Source: Balaenoptera acutorostrata (Eukaryota > Chordata > Mammalia > Artiodactyla > Balaenopteridae). From it: a stretch of DNA of 64,000 bases. This document shows positions 12,067 through 23,804 of this stretch, in pieces (within the stretch, counting starts at the first letter, position 1; every line of letters begins with the position of its first letter). The stretch covers positions 48,644,973 through 48,708,972 of the forward strand of contig NC_080081.1 in assembly GCF_949987535.1 (NCBI RefSeq), read 5' to 3'. Under the pieces are notes generated by a model that was given only the letters and a program-made list of their open reading frames with translations, was not told where the DNA came from and did no database searches. The position numbers and the translations under genes were made by a program.

Positions 12067-12540
12067 AAAGAGATATTAGCACTCCCATGTTCATTTTAGC
12101 ACTATTCACAATAGCCAAGGTGTGGGAACAACCTAAGTGTCCATTGACAGATGAATGGATAAAGGAAATGTGGTATATTTTAGTCTTACAAAAGAAGGAA
12201 ATTCTGCAATATATGACAACATGTATGAATCTTGAGGACATTACGCTCAGTGAAATAAGATAGTCACAGAAAGTCAAATATTACATTATTTCACTTATAT
12301 GAGGTATCCAAAATAGTCAAATTAACAAAATCAAAGAATGGAAAGGTCGTTTCCAGGGACTGGGGAAACAGAAAGTTACTAATCAATGGGCATAAAGTTT
12401 TAAGTAAGCAAGATGTATAAGCTTTAGGGATCTGCTGTTCAGCATTTTACCCATGGTCAACAATATGTATTGTACATGTAAAATTTGGTGAGGGTAAATG
12501 CTATGTAAAATGTTCTTACCACAATAAAATAGAATTAAAA
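12067..12540 (+). mobile_element. Old L1, 3' part, second piece
   Basis: Resumes the host L1 right after the second TSD copy: TTTAGCACTATTCACAATAG, GATGAATGGATAAAGG, then a decayed 3' UTR ending near CACAATAAAATAGAATTAAA. Joined to 6800-6925 it reads as a continuous L1 3' end, showing that L1-A landed inside it. Confidence 0.85.
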
Positions 12541-12594
12541 TAATTAAGTAAGCTGCATAAAAAAGAACTTAAATGAATAGTAAAAGCTAGCTAA

Positions 12595-12755
12595 GAAACC
12601 TGGCCTGCTACTTATGAATTATGCTTACCTGAGCAATGGACTTAATTTTCCAGAACCTCAGTTTTCCTACCTGTAAAGTGATGACGCAGGAATTCCCATC
12701 ACACAGGGATATTGAAGGAACCAGATGAGATACTCTATGAAATTTTAATGATATT
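12595..12755 (+). mobile_element. MIR SINE
   Basis: CCTGGCCTGCTACTTATGAA, then CTCAGTTTTCCTACCTGTAA and GATATTGAAGGAACCAGATG follow the MIR consensus order in forward orientation, with typical heavy divergence. Confidence 0.75.
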
Positions 12756-13350
12756 TATCTATTTTCTAAAGTTCTTCCCATGGCTCCTGGTGCATGCTAG
12801 GGACTGGGAACATGTTTTGATGATTTTTTTTTTTATCAGTATGTGCATTAGTCAATACCAAATTGCATTCCCTTTTGGTATAACACATCCTATTAATGCA
12901 AGAGACAAAGGAAGCGAAGCAGATAGCAGAATTATTGATGATTTATCCTAATTTCCTGAGGTCTGCGTTTACCTTTCTTCTTTGTTTAGACTCTTTTACT
13001 TTTAACCCACAGGCAAAACAGATAAACACAGTTTACAAGATATTTGAATTTCTCCATGTCCTTACAATATTTCCATTCACCTTCTCTACACTGGAAAGGC
13101 CATAGCAATGACCAAAGTGGCTTGCACAAAAGGAGACTGTCAATGGAGAGCATGTGTCCATTAAGTCACCCAGAAAGAATTCTGACTTGTTAAGGCATTG
13201 CTCTGTAAGGAGGGCTGCTTATTTGATTTGATTTGTCTGTTATAAATGTAAAATTCCTCCTCCTATAGTGAAACTGTCTTTATTAATTATTTTGTTCTGA
13301 TGGACGTATACATGTTCTTTAAAAAAAAATGAGAAATAAGAATAAAGTAT
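12755..13350. other. Unassigned non-coding DNA
   Basis: No recognisable repeat or gene. It lies between a MIR and the 5' TSD of L1-B (13351-13359). Confidence 0.4.
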
Positions 13351-13359
13351 AAGAAACCA

Positions 13360-14291
13360 AAAACGGGAGATTAGCTCAAGATGGCAGAGTAGAAGGAAGT
13401 GAGCTCATCCCTTCTTACAAGAACACCAACATCACAATTAACTGCTGAACGACCATCAACAAAAAATGCTGGAACCTACCAAAAAACATACCCTACATAC
13501 AAAGACAAAGAAGAAGCCACAACAAGATAGTAGGAGGGGCACAACTGTAATAAAATCAAATCCCATACACACCAGGTGGGAGACCCACAAACTGGAAAAC
13601 AATTATACCACAGAAGTTCTCCCACAAGAGTGAAATTTCTCAGCTCCATGTCAGGCTTCCCAGCCTTGGAGTCTGGCAACAGGAGGAGGAGCCCCCAGAG
13701 GATCTGGCTTTGAAGCCCAGTGGGGTTTGATTGTAGGAATTCCACAGAACTGGAGGAAACAGAAACTCCACTCTTGGAGGGAGCACACAAGGTCTCATGT
13801 ACACTAGGACCCAGGGGAAAAAAGCAGTGACCCCATAAGAGACTGGGCCAGACATACCTGTTAGTGTTACAGGGTCTCCTGTGGAGGCAGGGGGGTGGCT
13901 GTGGCTCACTGCGGGGACAAAGACACTGGAAGCAGCAGTTCTAGGGAGTACTCACTTGCATGAACCCTCCCAGAGGATGCCATTAGCCCCACCCAATAGC
14001 CTGTAGGCTCCAGTGCTGGGATATCGCAGGTCAAACAACCAACAGGGTGGGAACACAGCCCCACCCATCAGCAGACAAGTGACTTCAAGTCTTCCTGATC
14101 ATGGCCCTGCCCACCACAGGGAAAAGACCCAGCTCCACCCACCACTGGGCAGGAACCAGTCCCTCCCATCAGGAAGCCTGCATAAGCCTCTTAGATAGCC
14201 ACATCCACCAGAGGGCAGACAGCAGAAGCAGAAAGAACTACAGTCCTGCAGCCTGTGAAACAGAAACTGCAATCACAGAAAGTTAGACAAA
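13360..14291 (+). promoter_or_regulatory. L1-B 5' UTR / internal promoter, with YY1-like site
   Basis: The 5' UTR (about 930 bp) precedes ORF1. CAAGATGGC at 13377-13385, close to the first base of the element, matches the YY1 site that positions transcription start in L1 5' UTRs. That role is known from primate L1s; for this copy it is inference. It is the only copy in the window that keeps the 5' UTR start. CpG sites are few, consistent with age and decay. Confidence 0.75.
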
Positions 14292-15195
14292 ATGAGACAG
14301 CAGAGGAATATGTCCCAGATGAAGGAACAAGATAAAATCCCAGAAGAATAACTAAGTGAAATGGAGATAGGCAACCTACCAGAAAAATAATTCAGAATAA
14401 TGATAGTGAAGATGATCCAGGATCTCGGGAAAAGAATGAAGGCAAGGATAGAGAAGGTATAAGAAATGTTTAACAAAGACCTAGAAGTGCTAAAGAACAA
14501 ACAAACAGAGATGAATGATATAATAACTGAATTGAAAAATACACTAGAAGGAATCAATAGCAGAATAACTGAGACAGAAGAACAGATAAGTGACCTGGAA
14601 GACAGAGTGGTGGAAATCACTGCCATAGAACAGAATAAAGAAAAAAGAATGAAAAAAAAATGAAGACAGTTTAAGAGACCTCTGGGACAACATTAAGTGC
14701 TACAACATTTACATTACAGAGGTCCCAGAAGGAGAAGAGAGAGAAAGGACCTGAGAAAATATTTGAAGATATAATAGCTGAAAATTTCCCTAACATGTGA
14801 AAGGAATCAGTCACCCAAGTCCAGAAGCACAGAGAATCCCAGGAGGGATAAACCCAAGGAGGAACATGCCAAGACACATAGTAATCAAATTGACAAAAAT
14901 TAAAAACAAAGAAAAAATATTAAAAGCAACAAGGGAAAAGCAATAAACAATATACAAGGAAACTCCCATAAGGTTATCAAATGATTTCGCAGCAGAAACT
15001 GCAGGCCATTAGGGAGTGGCATGATATATTTAAAGTGATAAAAGGGAAGAAATTACAACCAAGAATACTGTACCGAGCAAGGCTCTCAGTCAGATTTGAT
15101 GGAGAAATCAAAAAAAACTTACAGGTAAGCAAAAGCTAAGAGAATTAAGCACGACCAGACCAGCTTCACAACAGATGCTAAAGGAAACTCTCTAA
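14292..15195 (+). pseudogene. L1-B ORF1, broken
   Basis: Start ATG chosen by alignment to the L1-A ORF1. The N-terminus (MRQQRNMSQMKEQDKIPEE) runs into a stop, and further stops precede the coiled coil (14466-14663, MFNKDLEVLKNKQTEMND). The RRM region (about 14690-14760) and C-terminal region (about 14960-15195, ARLSVRFDGEI-like code) are recognisable but out of frame with each other. The product would be the L1 RNA chaperone; it cannot be made from this copy. Confidence 0.8.
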
Positions 15196-15915
15196 GCAGA
15201 AAAGAGAAGGCCACAACTAGAACAAGAAAACTATGAATGGAAAAGCTCACTGGTAAAGGCAAACATACAGTAAAGGTTGGAAATCATCCTCACAAAAATA
15301 TGATACCAAAACTGGCAATTGTGAGAAGAGGAGAGCACAAATGCAGGATATTGGAAATGCATTTGAAAGTAAAAGACCAGCAACTTAAAACAATCTTGTT
15401 TATATACAGACTGCTACATCAAAACCTCATGGTAACTGCAAACTGAAAATCTACAAAAGATACACATACAAAAAAGAAAAAGGAATCCAAACACAACACT
15501 AAAGTTAGTCATCAAATCACAAGAAAAGAGAAGAAAAGAGGAAGGAAAGAAAAAAGACTTACAAAACAAATCCAAAACAATTAAGAAAGTGGCAATAGGA
15601 AGACACATATGGATAATTACCTTAAAGGTAAACGAATTAAGTGCTCCAACCAGAAGACATAAACTAGCTGAATGGATACAAAAAAGACCCATATACATGC
15701 TGTCTACAAGAGACCCACTTTAGATTTAGGGAACATACAGACTGAAACTAAGGGGATGGAAAAATTTTTCCTTGCAAGTGGAAATCAAAAGAAAGCTGGA
15801 GTAGCAATACTCATATCAGAAAAAATTGACTTTAAAATAAAGACTGTTACAAGAGACAAAGAAGAGCACCTCATAATGATCAAGGAATCAATCCAAGAAG
15901 AGGATATAACAAAAA

Positions 15916-17100
15916 GCTACAGTAATCAAGACTGTATGGTACTGGCACAAAAACAGAAAAAAAGATCAATGGAACAGGATAGTAAGCCCAGAGATACACC
16001 CATGCACCTATGGTCACCTAATCTATGACAAAGGAGGCAAGAATATACAATGGAGGAAAGACAGTATCTTCAATAAGTGGTGCTGGGAAAACTGGACAGC
16101 TACATGTAAAAAGAATGAAATTAGAACACTGCCTAACACCATTCACAAAAATAAACTCAAAATGGATTAAAGACCTAAATGTAAGACTGGACACTATAAA
16201 ACTCTTAGAGGAAAACATAGGCAGAATGGTCTTTGACTTGAATTACAGCAAGATCTTTTTTGGCCCACCTCCTAGAGTAATGAAAATTAAAACAAAATTA
16301 AACAAATGGGACCTAATTAAACTTAAAAGCTTTTGCACAGCAAAGGAAACCATCAACAAAACGAAAAGACAACCTTCAAAATGGGAGAAAATATTTGCAA
16401 ATGAAGAAAGCGACAAGGTATTAATCTCCAAAATATACAATGCCACTCAATATCAAAAAAACTAACAACCCAATCAAACAATGTGCAGAAGACCTAAGTA
16501 GAAATTTCTCCAAAGAAGACATACAGATGGCCAACAAACACATGAAAAAATGTTCAACATCACTAATTATTAAGTAGATGCAAATAAAAACTACAATGAG
16601 GTATCTATCACTTCACATCAGTCAGAATGGCCATCATCAGAAAATCTACAAACAGCAAATTCTGGAGAGGATGTGGAGAAAATGGAACCCACCTACACTG
16701 TTGGTGGGAATGTAAACTGGTACAGTCACTATGGGGAACCGTATGGAGGTTCCTCAAAAAAAAAAAAAAAAAATAGAACTACCATATGACCCAGCAATCC
16801 CACTCCTGGGCATATACCCAGAGAAAACCATAATTCAAAAAGATACATGCACCCTAAATGTTCATTGCAGCAGTACTTACAATAGCCAGGACATGGAAGC
16901 AACCTAAATGTCCAGCAACAGACGAATGGATAAAGAAGATGTGGCACATATATACAATGGAACATTATCCAGCCATAAAAAGGAACAAAATAGTGCCATT
17001 TTCAGAGACATGGATAGACCTAGAGACTGTCATACAGAGTGAAGTAAGTCAGAAAGAGAAAGACAAATATCATATAATATCACTTATATATGGAATCTAG
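15916..17100 (+). pseudogene. L1-C ORF2 C-terminal remnant
   Basis: Only the ORF2 C-terminal region is present ([21 protein letters not shown] from about 16110). The first Cys of the C-terminal Cys motif is replaced ([10 protein letters not shown], about 16655) and an A-run of about 19 at 16756-16774 breaks the frame. The stop TAG is at 17098-17100. No endonuclease or RT catalytic residues are included. Confidence 0.85.
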
Positions 17101-17449
17101 AAAAATGGTACAGATGAACTTATTTGCAAAGCAGAAATAGAGATACAGATGTACATAACAAACTTATGGACATCAAGGGGGTAAGGAGGGGTGGGATGAA
17201 TTGGGAGACTGGGATTGACATATATACACTATTATGTATAAAAGAGATAACTAATGAGAACCTACTCTATAGCCCCAGGAACTCTACCCCAGGCTCTGTG
17301 GTGACCTAAATGGGAAGGAAATCTAAAAAGAGGAGATATATGCATACCTATAACTGATCCAATTTGCTGTGCAGCAGAAACTAACACAACATTGTAAAAC
17401 AACTATACTCCAATAAAAATTAAGAAAAAACAAAACAAAAAACCAAAAC
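15916..17449 (+). mobile_element. L1-C: 5'-truncated L1 nested inside L1-B
   Basis: At 15915 the L1-B endonuclease code jumps abruptly to the end of an L1 ORF2 (CAGTAATCAAGACTGTATGG) and runs through a 3' UTR and A-rich tail. The endonuclease code then resumes at 17460. Flanking 10-mers ATAACAAAAA (15906-15915) and ATTACAAAAA (17450-17459) are a TSD with one mismatch. The insert is 1,534 bp. Its 3' UTR ends AACTATACTCCAATAAAAAT. Confidence 0.92.
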
Positions 17450-20400
17450 ATTACAAAAACAACTGTAAACATATATGCAGCCGGCATAGGATCACCTCAA
17501 TATATAAGGCAAATACTAACAACTATAAAGGGAGAAACTGACAGTAACACAATAATAGTGGGGACTTTAACACCCCACTTTCATCAGTGGACAGATAATC
17601 CAGACAGAAAATCAATAAGGAAACACAGGCCTTAAATGATACATTAGACCAGATGGACTTAATTGATATTTATACAGCATTCCACCCAAAAGCAGCAGAA
17701 TACACATTCTTCTCATGTGTACATGGAACATTCTCCAGGATTGACCACATAGTGGGTCACAAAGAGAGCCTAAGTAAATTTAAGAAAACTGAAATCATAT
17801 CAAACATCTTTTCCAACCACATTGCCATGCAACTAGAAATCAACTACTAGAAAAAAGAACTGTAAAAATCACAAACACATGGAGGCTAAATAATATGCTA
17901 CTAAATAACCAATGGATTACTAAAGAAATCAAAGAGGAAATCAAAAAATACCTAGTAACAAATGACAATGAAAGCACAATGATCCAAAACCTATGGGATG
18001 TAGCAAAAGCACTTTTAAGAGGAAAGTTTATAGCAATACAATCTTACCTCAAGAAACAAGAAAAATCACAAATGAACAACCTAACCTTACACCTAAAGCA
18101 AATAGAGAAAGGAAAACAAACAAAACCCAAAGTTAGCGAAGGGAAAGAAATCATGATGATCAGAGCAGAAATAAATACAATAGAAACAAACAAAAAAAAA
18201 CAGTAGAAAAGGTCAATGAAACTAAAAGATGGTTCTTTGGAAAGATAAACAAAATTGATAAACCTTTGGCCAGACTCATCAAGAAAAAGAGGGAGAGGGT
18301 TGAAATCAATAAAATTAGAAATGAAAAAGGAAAAATTACAATGGATACCACAGAAATACAAAGAATCATTAGAGACTACCACAAGCAACTATGTACCAAT
18401 AAATGGACAATCTAGAAGAAATGGACAAATTCTTAGAAATGTACAATCTCCCAAGACTGAACCAGGAAGAAATAGAAAATATGAACAGAACAATCATAAA
18501 CACTGAAATTGAAACTGTGATTAAAAAACTCCCAACAAACAAAAGTCCAGGACCTGATGGCTTCACAAGTGAATTCTATCAAACATTTAGAGAAGAGCTA
18601 ACACCTATCCTTCTGAAACTATTCCAAAAATATGCAGAGGAAGGAAAACTCCCAAATTCATTCTATGAGGCCACCATCACCTTGATACCAAAACCAGACA
18701 AAGATACCACAAGAGAAGAAAATTACAGGCCAATATCACTGATGAACATAGACACACAAATTCTCAACAAAATACTAGCAATACTAATCCAACAATACAT
18801 TAGAAGGATCATACACCATGATCGAGTGAGGTTTATCACGGGGATGCAATAATTTTTCAATATCCATAAATCAATCAGTGTGATCCACCACATCAACAAA
18901 TTGAAGAATAAAAACCATATGATCCTCTCAATATATGCAGAAAAAGCTTTTGACAAAATTCAACACCTGTCTATGATAAAAACTCTCCAGAAATTGGGTA
19001 TAGAGAGAATATACCTCAACATAATAAAGGCCATAAATGACAAACCTACATCCAACATCATACTCAACAGTGAAAATCTGAAAGCATTTTCTCTAAGATT
19101 AGGAACAAGACAAGGATGTCTACTCTTGCCACTTTTATTCAACATAGTTTTAGAAGTCCTAGCAACAGTAATCAGAGGAGAAACAGAAATAAAAGGAATA
19201 CAAATTGGAAAGGAAGAAGTAAAACTGTCACTGTTTGCAGATGACATGATACCATACATAGAAAATCCTCAAGATGCTACCAAGAAATTACTAGAGCTCA
19301 TCAGTGAATTTGGTAAAGTTGCAGGATACAAAATTAATACACAGAAATCTCACGCTAACAATGAAAGATCAGAAAGAGAAATTAAAGAAACAATCCCATT
19401 TACCATTGTATCAAAAAGAATAAAGTACCTAGGAATAAACCTACATAAGGAGGCAAACGACCTGTACTCAGAAAAGATACTGATGAAAGAAATCAAAGAT
19501 GGCACAAATAGCTGGAGAGATATACCACGTTCTTGGTTTGGAAAAATTAATATTGTCAAATGACTATACTACCCAAGGCAATCTACAGATTCAATGCAAT
19601 CCTTATCAGATTATTAATGGCATTTTTCACAGAACTAGAACAAAAAATCTTAAAATTTGTATGGAGACACAAAAGACCCTGAATAGCCAAAGCAATCTTG
19701 AGAAAGAAAAATGGAACTGAAGGAATCAGACTCCCTGGTTTCAGGCTATACTACAAAGCTATGGTCATCAAAACAGTATGGTACTGGCACAAAAACAGAA
19801 ATATAGATCAATGGAACAGGATAGAAAGCCCAGTGATAAACCCATGCACTTATGGTCACTTAAACTATGACAAAGGAGGCAAGAATATACAATGGAGGAA
19901 AGACAGTCTCTTCAATAAGTGGTGCTGGGAAAACTGGACAGCTACATGTAAAAAATGAAATTAGAACACTCTTTAACACCATACACAGCCATAAACTCAA
20001 AATGGATTAAAGACCTAAATGTAAGACCGGATACTATAAAACTCTTAGAGGAAAACCTAGGTAGAACACTTTCTGACATAAATTGCAGCAGTATCTTTTT
20101 CTATCCGCCTCCCAGAGTAATGGAAATAAAAACAAAATTAAACAAATGAGACCTAATTAATCTTAAAAGTTTTTGTACAGCAAAGAAAACCATAAAGAAA
20201 ATGAAAAGACAGCCCACAGAATGGGAGAAAATATTTGCAAACAATGCGACCAACAAAGGATTAGTCTTCAAAGTTTACAAACAGTTCATGTAGCTCAATA
20301 TCATAAAAACAAACAGTCAAAAACTCAAAAAATGGGCAGAAGACCTAAGTAGACATTTCTTCAAAGAAGACACACAGATGGCCAAGAGGCATATGAAAAG

Positions 20401-21280
20401 ACGTTCACCACAGCTAATTATTAGAGATATGCAAATCAAAACTGCAATGAGGTATCACCTCACACCAGTCAGAATGGCCATCATCAAAAAAATCTACAAA
20501 TAAATGCTGGAGAATGTGTGGAGAAAAGGGAACCCTCCTACACTGTTGGTAGGAATGTAAATTGGTAGAGCAACTATGGAGAGCAGTATGGAGGTTTCTT
20601 AAGAAATTAAAAATAGAGTTACCATATGAGCCAGCAATCCCACTCCTTGGCATATATCCTGAGAAAACCATGGTTTGAAAGGATACATACACCCCAATGT
20701 TCATTGCAACACTGTTTACAATAGCCAAGACATGGAAGCAACCTAAATGTCCATCAACAGATGAATGGATAAAGAAGATGTGGTACATATATACAATGAA
20801 ATATTACTCAGCTATTAAAAGAATGAAATAATGCCATTTGCAGCAACATGGATGGACCTAGAGACTGTCATACTGAGTGAAGTAAGTCAGACAGAGAAAG
20901 ACAAATATCATTTATCACTTATATGTGGAATCTAAAAAAAATGATACAAATGAACTTATTTACAAAACAGAAAGAGACTCACAGACTTAGAGAATGAACT
21001 TATGGTTACCAGGGGGACAGGTGGGAGAGAGGTATAGACTGGGAGTTTGGGGTTGACATGTACAAAATGCTATATTTAAAATAGATAATCAACAAGGACC
21101 TACTGTACAGCAAAGGGAACTCTGTTCAATATTCTGTAATAACTTAAATGGGGAAAGAATTTGAAAAAGAAGATACATGTATGTGTATAACTGAATCACT
21201 TTGGTGTACACCTGAAACTAACATAACATTGTTAATCAACTATATTCCAATGTAAAATAAAAATTAAAAAAAAGAAACCA

Positions 21281-21550
21281 CTCACAAGACTATCACCTGG
21301 AGATTCTTTTAACTAGTACTCACCCTGAGTATACCAAAACACTTCTCACTACACTACTACTGATAATATCCATGGAATTGTTACAGTTTTTAAAAATAAT
21401 AATGTACGATGCAGTGATGTATATTCATGTACAGCTAGTGTTGCCCATATGTCCAAATCTTTCCTTTCAAGAAATTCTTCCAAGATTAATTTCTCAATGA
21501 AGCTATGCATTTCTAAATTACTTTAATACATGTTTCTAACGTGCCTTAAA
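21281..21550. other. Unassigned non-coding DNA after L1-B
   Basis: Follows the second TSD copy of L1-B. No recognisable repeat or coding frame before the L2 fragment that begins near 21555. Confidence 0.4.
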
Positions 21551-21554
21551 AAAA

Positions 21555-21680
21555 GGCAGGTGCCAGATCACAAAAGACCTTGTAAATCATTTAAAAGCAT
21601 TTTAGATTTAATGTAAGAACAGGGTAGACCAGTAAATTATTTAAAGCAGGAATGTGATGTGGTTTGATTTGAATTTTAGG
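21555..21680 (-). mobile_element. L2 LINE fragment
   Basis: ACAAAAGACCTTGTAAATCA, then GCATTTTAGATTTAATGTAA and GCAGGAATGTGATGTGG are the reverse complement of the L2 segment upstream of its 3' end. It is followed on the plus strand by other insertions and further L2 pieces, so it probably belongs to one broken L2. Confidence 0.7.
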
Positions 21681-21684
21681 TAGC

Positions 21685-22015
21685 TGTATTGGTCAGGGTT
21701 CAGTAGCAGACAACTGAACAATCTCTAGCCAGTTTCAGCCGAAAGGGATTTATTACAGAGTATTAAGCAGCTTACAGACTTGTTGGAAGGGCTGGAGAAG
21801 CTGACTCTAGTCTGAGCTTCCAGAAACAATTGCACAAGTCACATTGCCATGCTGGCTGGCCAATGAACTGCTGCATTTGCTGCCACCACCTCCCATTCAT
21901 GAATCACACTGCCTTGGCCACAGTCAGGAAAGCTGCTGAATCAGGAGCTATGGCTGCTACCATGGCTTGGGCTTGGCAACCAGGAAGTTAGGGACCAGCT
22001 AGACATCAAGGTAAT
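21685..22015. other. Repeat-like segment of uncertain family
   Basis: Starts GCTGTATTGGTCAGGGTTCA and contains AAAGGGATTTATTACAGAG. The style resembles ancient LTR or DNA-transposon fragments, but I cannot name it. It interrupts L2-derived DNA. Confidence 0.35.
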
Positions 22016-22019
22016 TTTT

Positions 22020-22205
22020 CCCTAACCTGGCTGCTCATCAGCATCCCTTGGAGTGCTTTACAAAGCACTGATGCCGGGCTTGCACCTCCAGAGACTGTAT
22101 TTAATTGACCTGGAGCAGGGCCCAGTCATAGTATTAAAAATTAAACAACAAAAAACCTCTCCAGGTGATGCTTGTACACAGCCAAGTTTAAGAACCATTG
22201 CATAA
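22020..22205 (+). mobile_element. MER5-like hAT (Charlie) element
   Basis: Starts near CTGGCTGCTCATCAGCATCC and ends near AAGTTTAAGAACCATTGC. The two ends are imperfect inverted repeats (TGGCTGCTCATCAGCATC against GGTGATGCTTGTACACAGCC), as expected for MER5A-type non-autonomous elements. Confidence 0.65.
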
Positions 22206-22499
22206 GGATCTCCAGGAAAGCTGCCACAGGATAACAAATATGCTTCCCTGTCAGTGCTTTCAAGAGAACTGAGTGACTGCCATTTCATCATACTTACTTC
22301 TATCATCTAGCCTGGAACATAATTCTGCTTGGAAATTCAGTGTGGAAAGCCCAGCTTGAGGGTAGATTGGGAAAGATAGTCCTTAAGCATGCCAGTCTCT
22401 GTTCATGTTGGCAGGATTGGCTGACCTGGTGTTAAGGGAGCCAGTCTATTGTATTTTCCATGTTAATTTGTGATTAGTTCAGGTAATTAATGAACAGGG

Positions 22500-22990
22500 C
22501 TGACCTAGGGCACTGATAATAGGGACACAGTGGAGGACCTTATTTAGATAATTTAAGAGATGGAATAAGGTGGACTTGGATGTTTTACATGTGTGAGTTA
22601 ATGGAAAGGGAAGAGGAAGATAGCTAGCATGTTGGCTTGGGTAATCTATTGAATGGCTTCATCTTGGGAGGAATGGGTTGGGGTTTAGTTGGAAAGCAAT
22701 GAATTCAAGTTTAACCATGTTCAGTATGAGATGTTTATAGAACATACAGATGAAGATGTCCAGTAGACAGTTGGATAGCCAAATCTGGATATCAGAAAAG
22801 AGAACTGAACAAGAGGTAGAGATTTAGGAATATTTGATCTTTAGATTTTAATGAATGTCTGGGATGAACAAGGCCACCTAGGGATAGGATCTGGAGCAAA
22901 GTAATGAGAAACATCAATATTTAAAATATGGTTGGATGAAGAGGAACCTACATAAGAGGGAGGAAAACCAGTAAAGTATGATCTCAGAGA
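22500..22990 (-). mobile_element. L2 LINE fragment, left part of a split copy
   Basis: Contains, in order, GTAATCTATTGAATGGCTTC, ACCATGTTCAGTATGAGATG, GATGTCCAGTAGACAGTTGG and GAGGAAAACCAGTAAAG. These are the reverse complement of successive L2 ORF2/3' phrases. It stops where an old L1 begins and resumes near 23805. Confidence 0.7.
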
Positions 22991-23804
22991 AGTCAAGGGA
23001 AAAATAGATATTTCTCCAAAGAGAATAAACAATGGCTAAGAAGCAAATGAAAAGATACTCAAGATCCTTAGTCATTAGGGAAATGCAAATCCAAACTACA
23101 ATGAGATACCATTCCATACCAACTAGGATGGCTATAATTAAAAAGATAGACAATACCAAATGTTGTCAAGGATGTGGAGAAATTGGAACCCTCTTATGTT
23201 GCTGGTGTAACCACTCTGGCAAACAGTTTAATGGTTCCTCAAAAAGTTACATATAGAGTGCCCATGTAACTCAACAATTCCACTCCTTGGTATACACTCA
23301 AAGAGAATTGAAAACATATCCACACAAAATCTTGCACATGAATGTTCATAGTAGCCAAAAAGTGGAAACAACTCAAATGCACATCAATTAATTAATGGAT
23401 GAACAACATGTATGTGATATATTCATGCGATGGAATATTATTCAACCACAAAAAGGAATGAAGCTCTGATACATGCTACGATGTAGATGAACCTTCAAAA
23501 TATGCTAATTGAAAGAAGCCAAACCCACATATTGTATGATTTCATCGTATGAAATGAATAGAATATGCAAATCCAGAGAGTCAGAAAGTAGATTTATGTT
23601 TGCCTGAGGAGGAGAGAGTAGGGAGTGACTGTTACTGGGTATGGGGTCACTTTTTGGAGGTGATAAAATATTCTGAAATTAGATCATGGTGATCAATGCA
23701 CAACTTTGTAAATATACTAAAAACCACTGAATTGTACTCTTTAAAAGCGTGAACTTTATAGTATGTGAATTACATCTCAATAAAGCTGTTATTTAAAAAA
23801 AAAA
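22991..23804 (+). mobile_element. Old L1 3' fragment inserted in L2
   Basis: About 800 bp, from ORF2 C-terminal code ([20 protein letters not shown] at 23032) through the 3' UTR phrase GAATTGTACTCTTTAAAAGC to TCTCAATAAAGCTGTT and a poly-A tail. This 3' end is of the older L1MA/L1MB type and differs from L1-A. The flanking CTCAG.GAAG motifs could be a decayed TSD. Confidence 0.8.

Larger units (their letters stand above)
15587..20935 (+). pseudogene. L1-B ORF2, broken and interrupted
   Basis: The endonuclease starts near 15587 (initiator ATG altered to GTG) and is cut at 15915 by L1-C. It resumes at 17460 with code resembling NIYAAGIGSPQYIRQ and DRMDLIDIYTAFHPK. RT blocks follow: [14 protein letters not shown] (about 18540), [12 protein letters not shown] (about 19110) and an intact catalytic FADD at 19234-19245. 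Stops include one at 18849 and one at 19561; the C-terminal Cys region is frameshifted near 20500. ORF2 ends at TAA 20933-20935. Family length is about 1,270 residues; no intact product is possible. Confidence 0.88.
13360..21271 (+). mobile_element. L1-B: full-length LINE-1, interrupted by L1-C
   Basis: A LINE-1 running from a genuine 5' end (GGAGATTAGCTCAAGATGGC) through 5' UTR, ORF1, ORF2 and 3' UTR to an A-rich tail. It is bounded by a 9-bp TSD, AAGAAACCA, at 13351-13359 and 21272-21280. Without the 1.5-kb L1-C insertion it is about 6.4 kb, the normal size of a full-length mammalian L1. It is more diverged than L1-A, has many stops and frameshifts, and its 3' UTR is an older variant ending ACCTGAAACTAACATAACAT. 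Confidence 0.93.
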
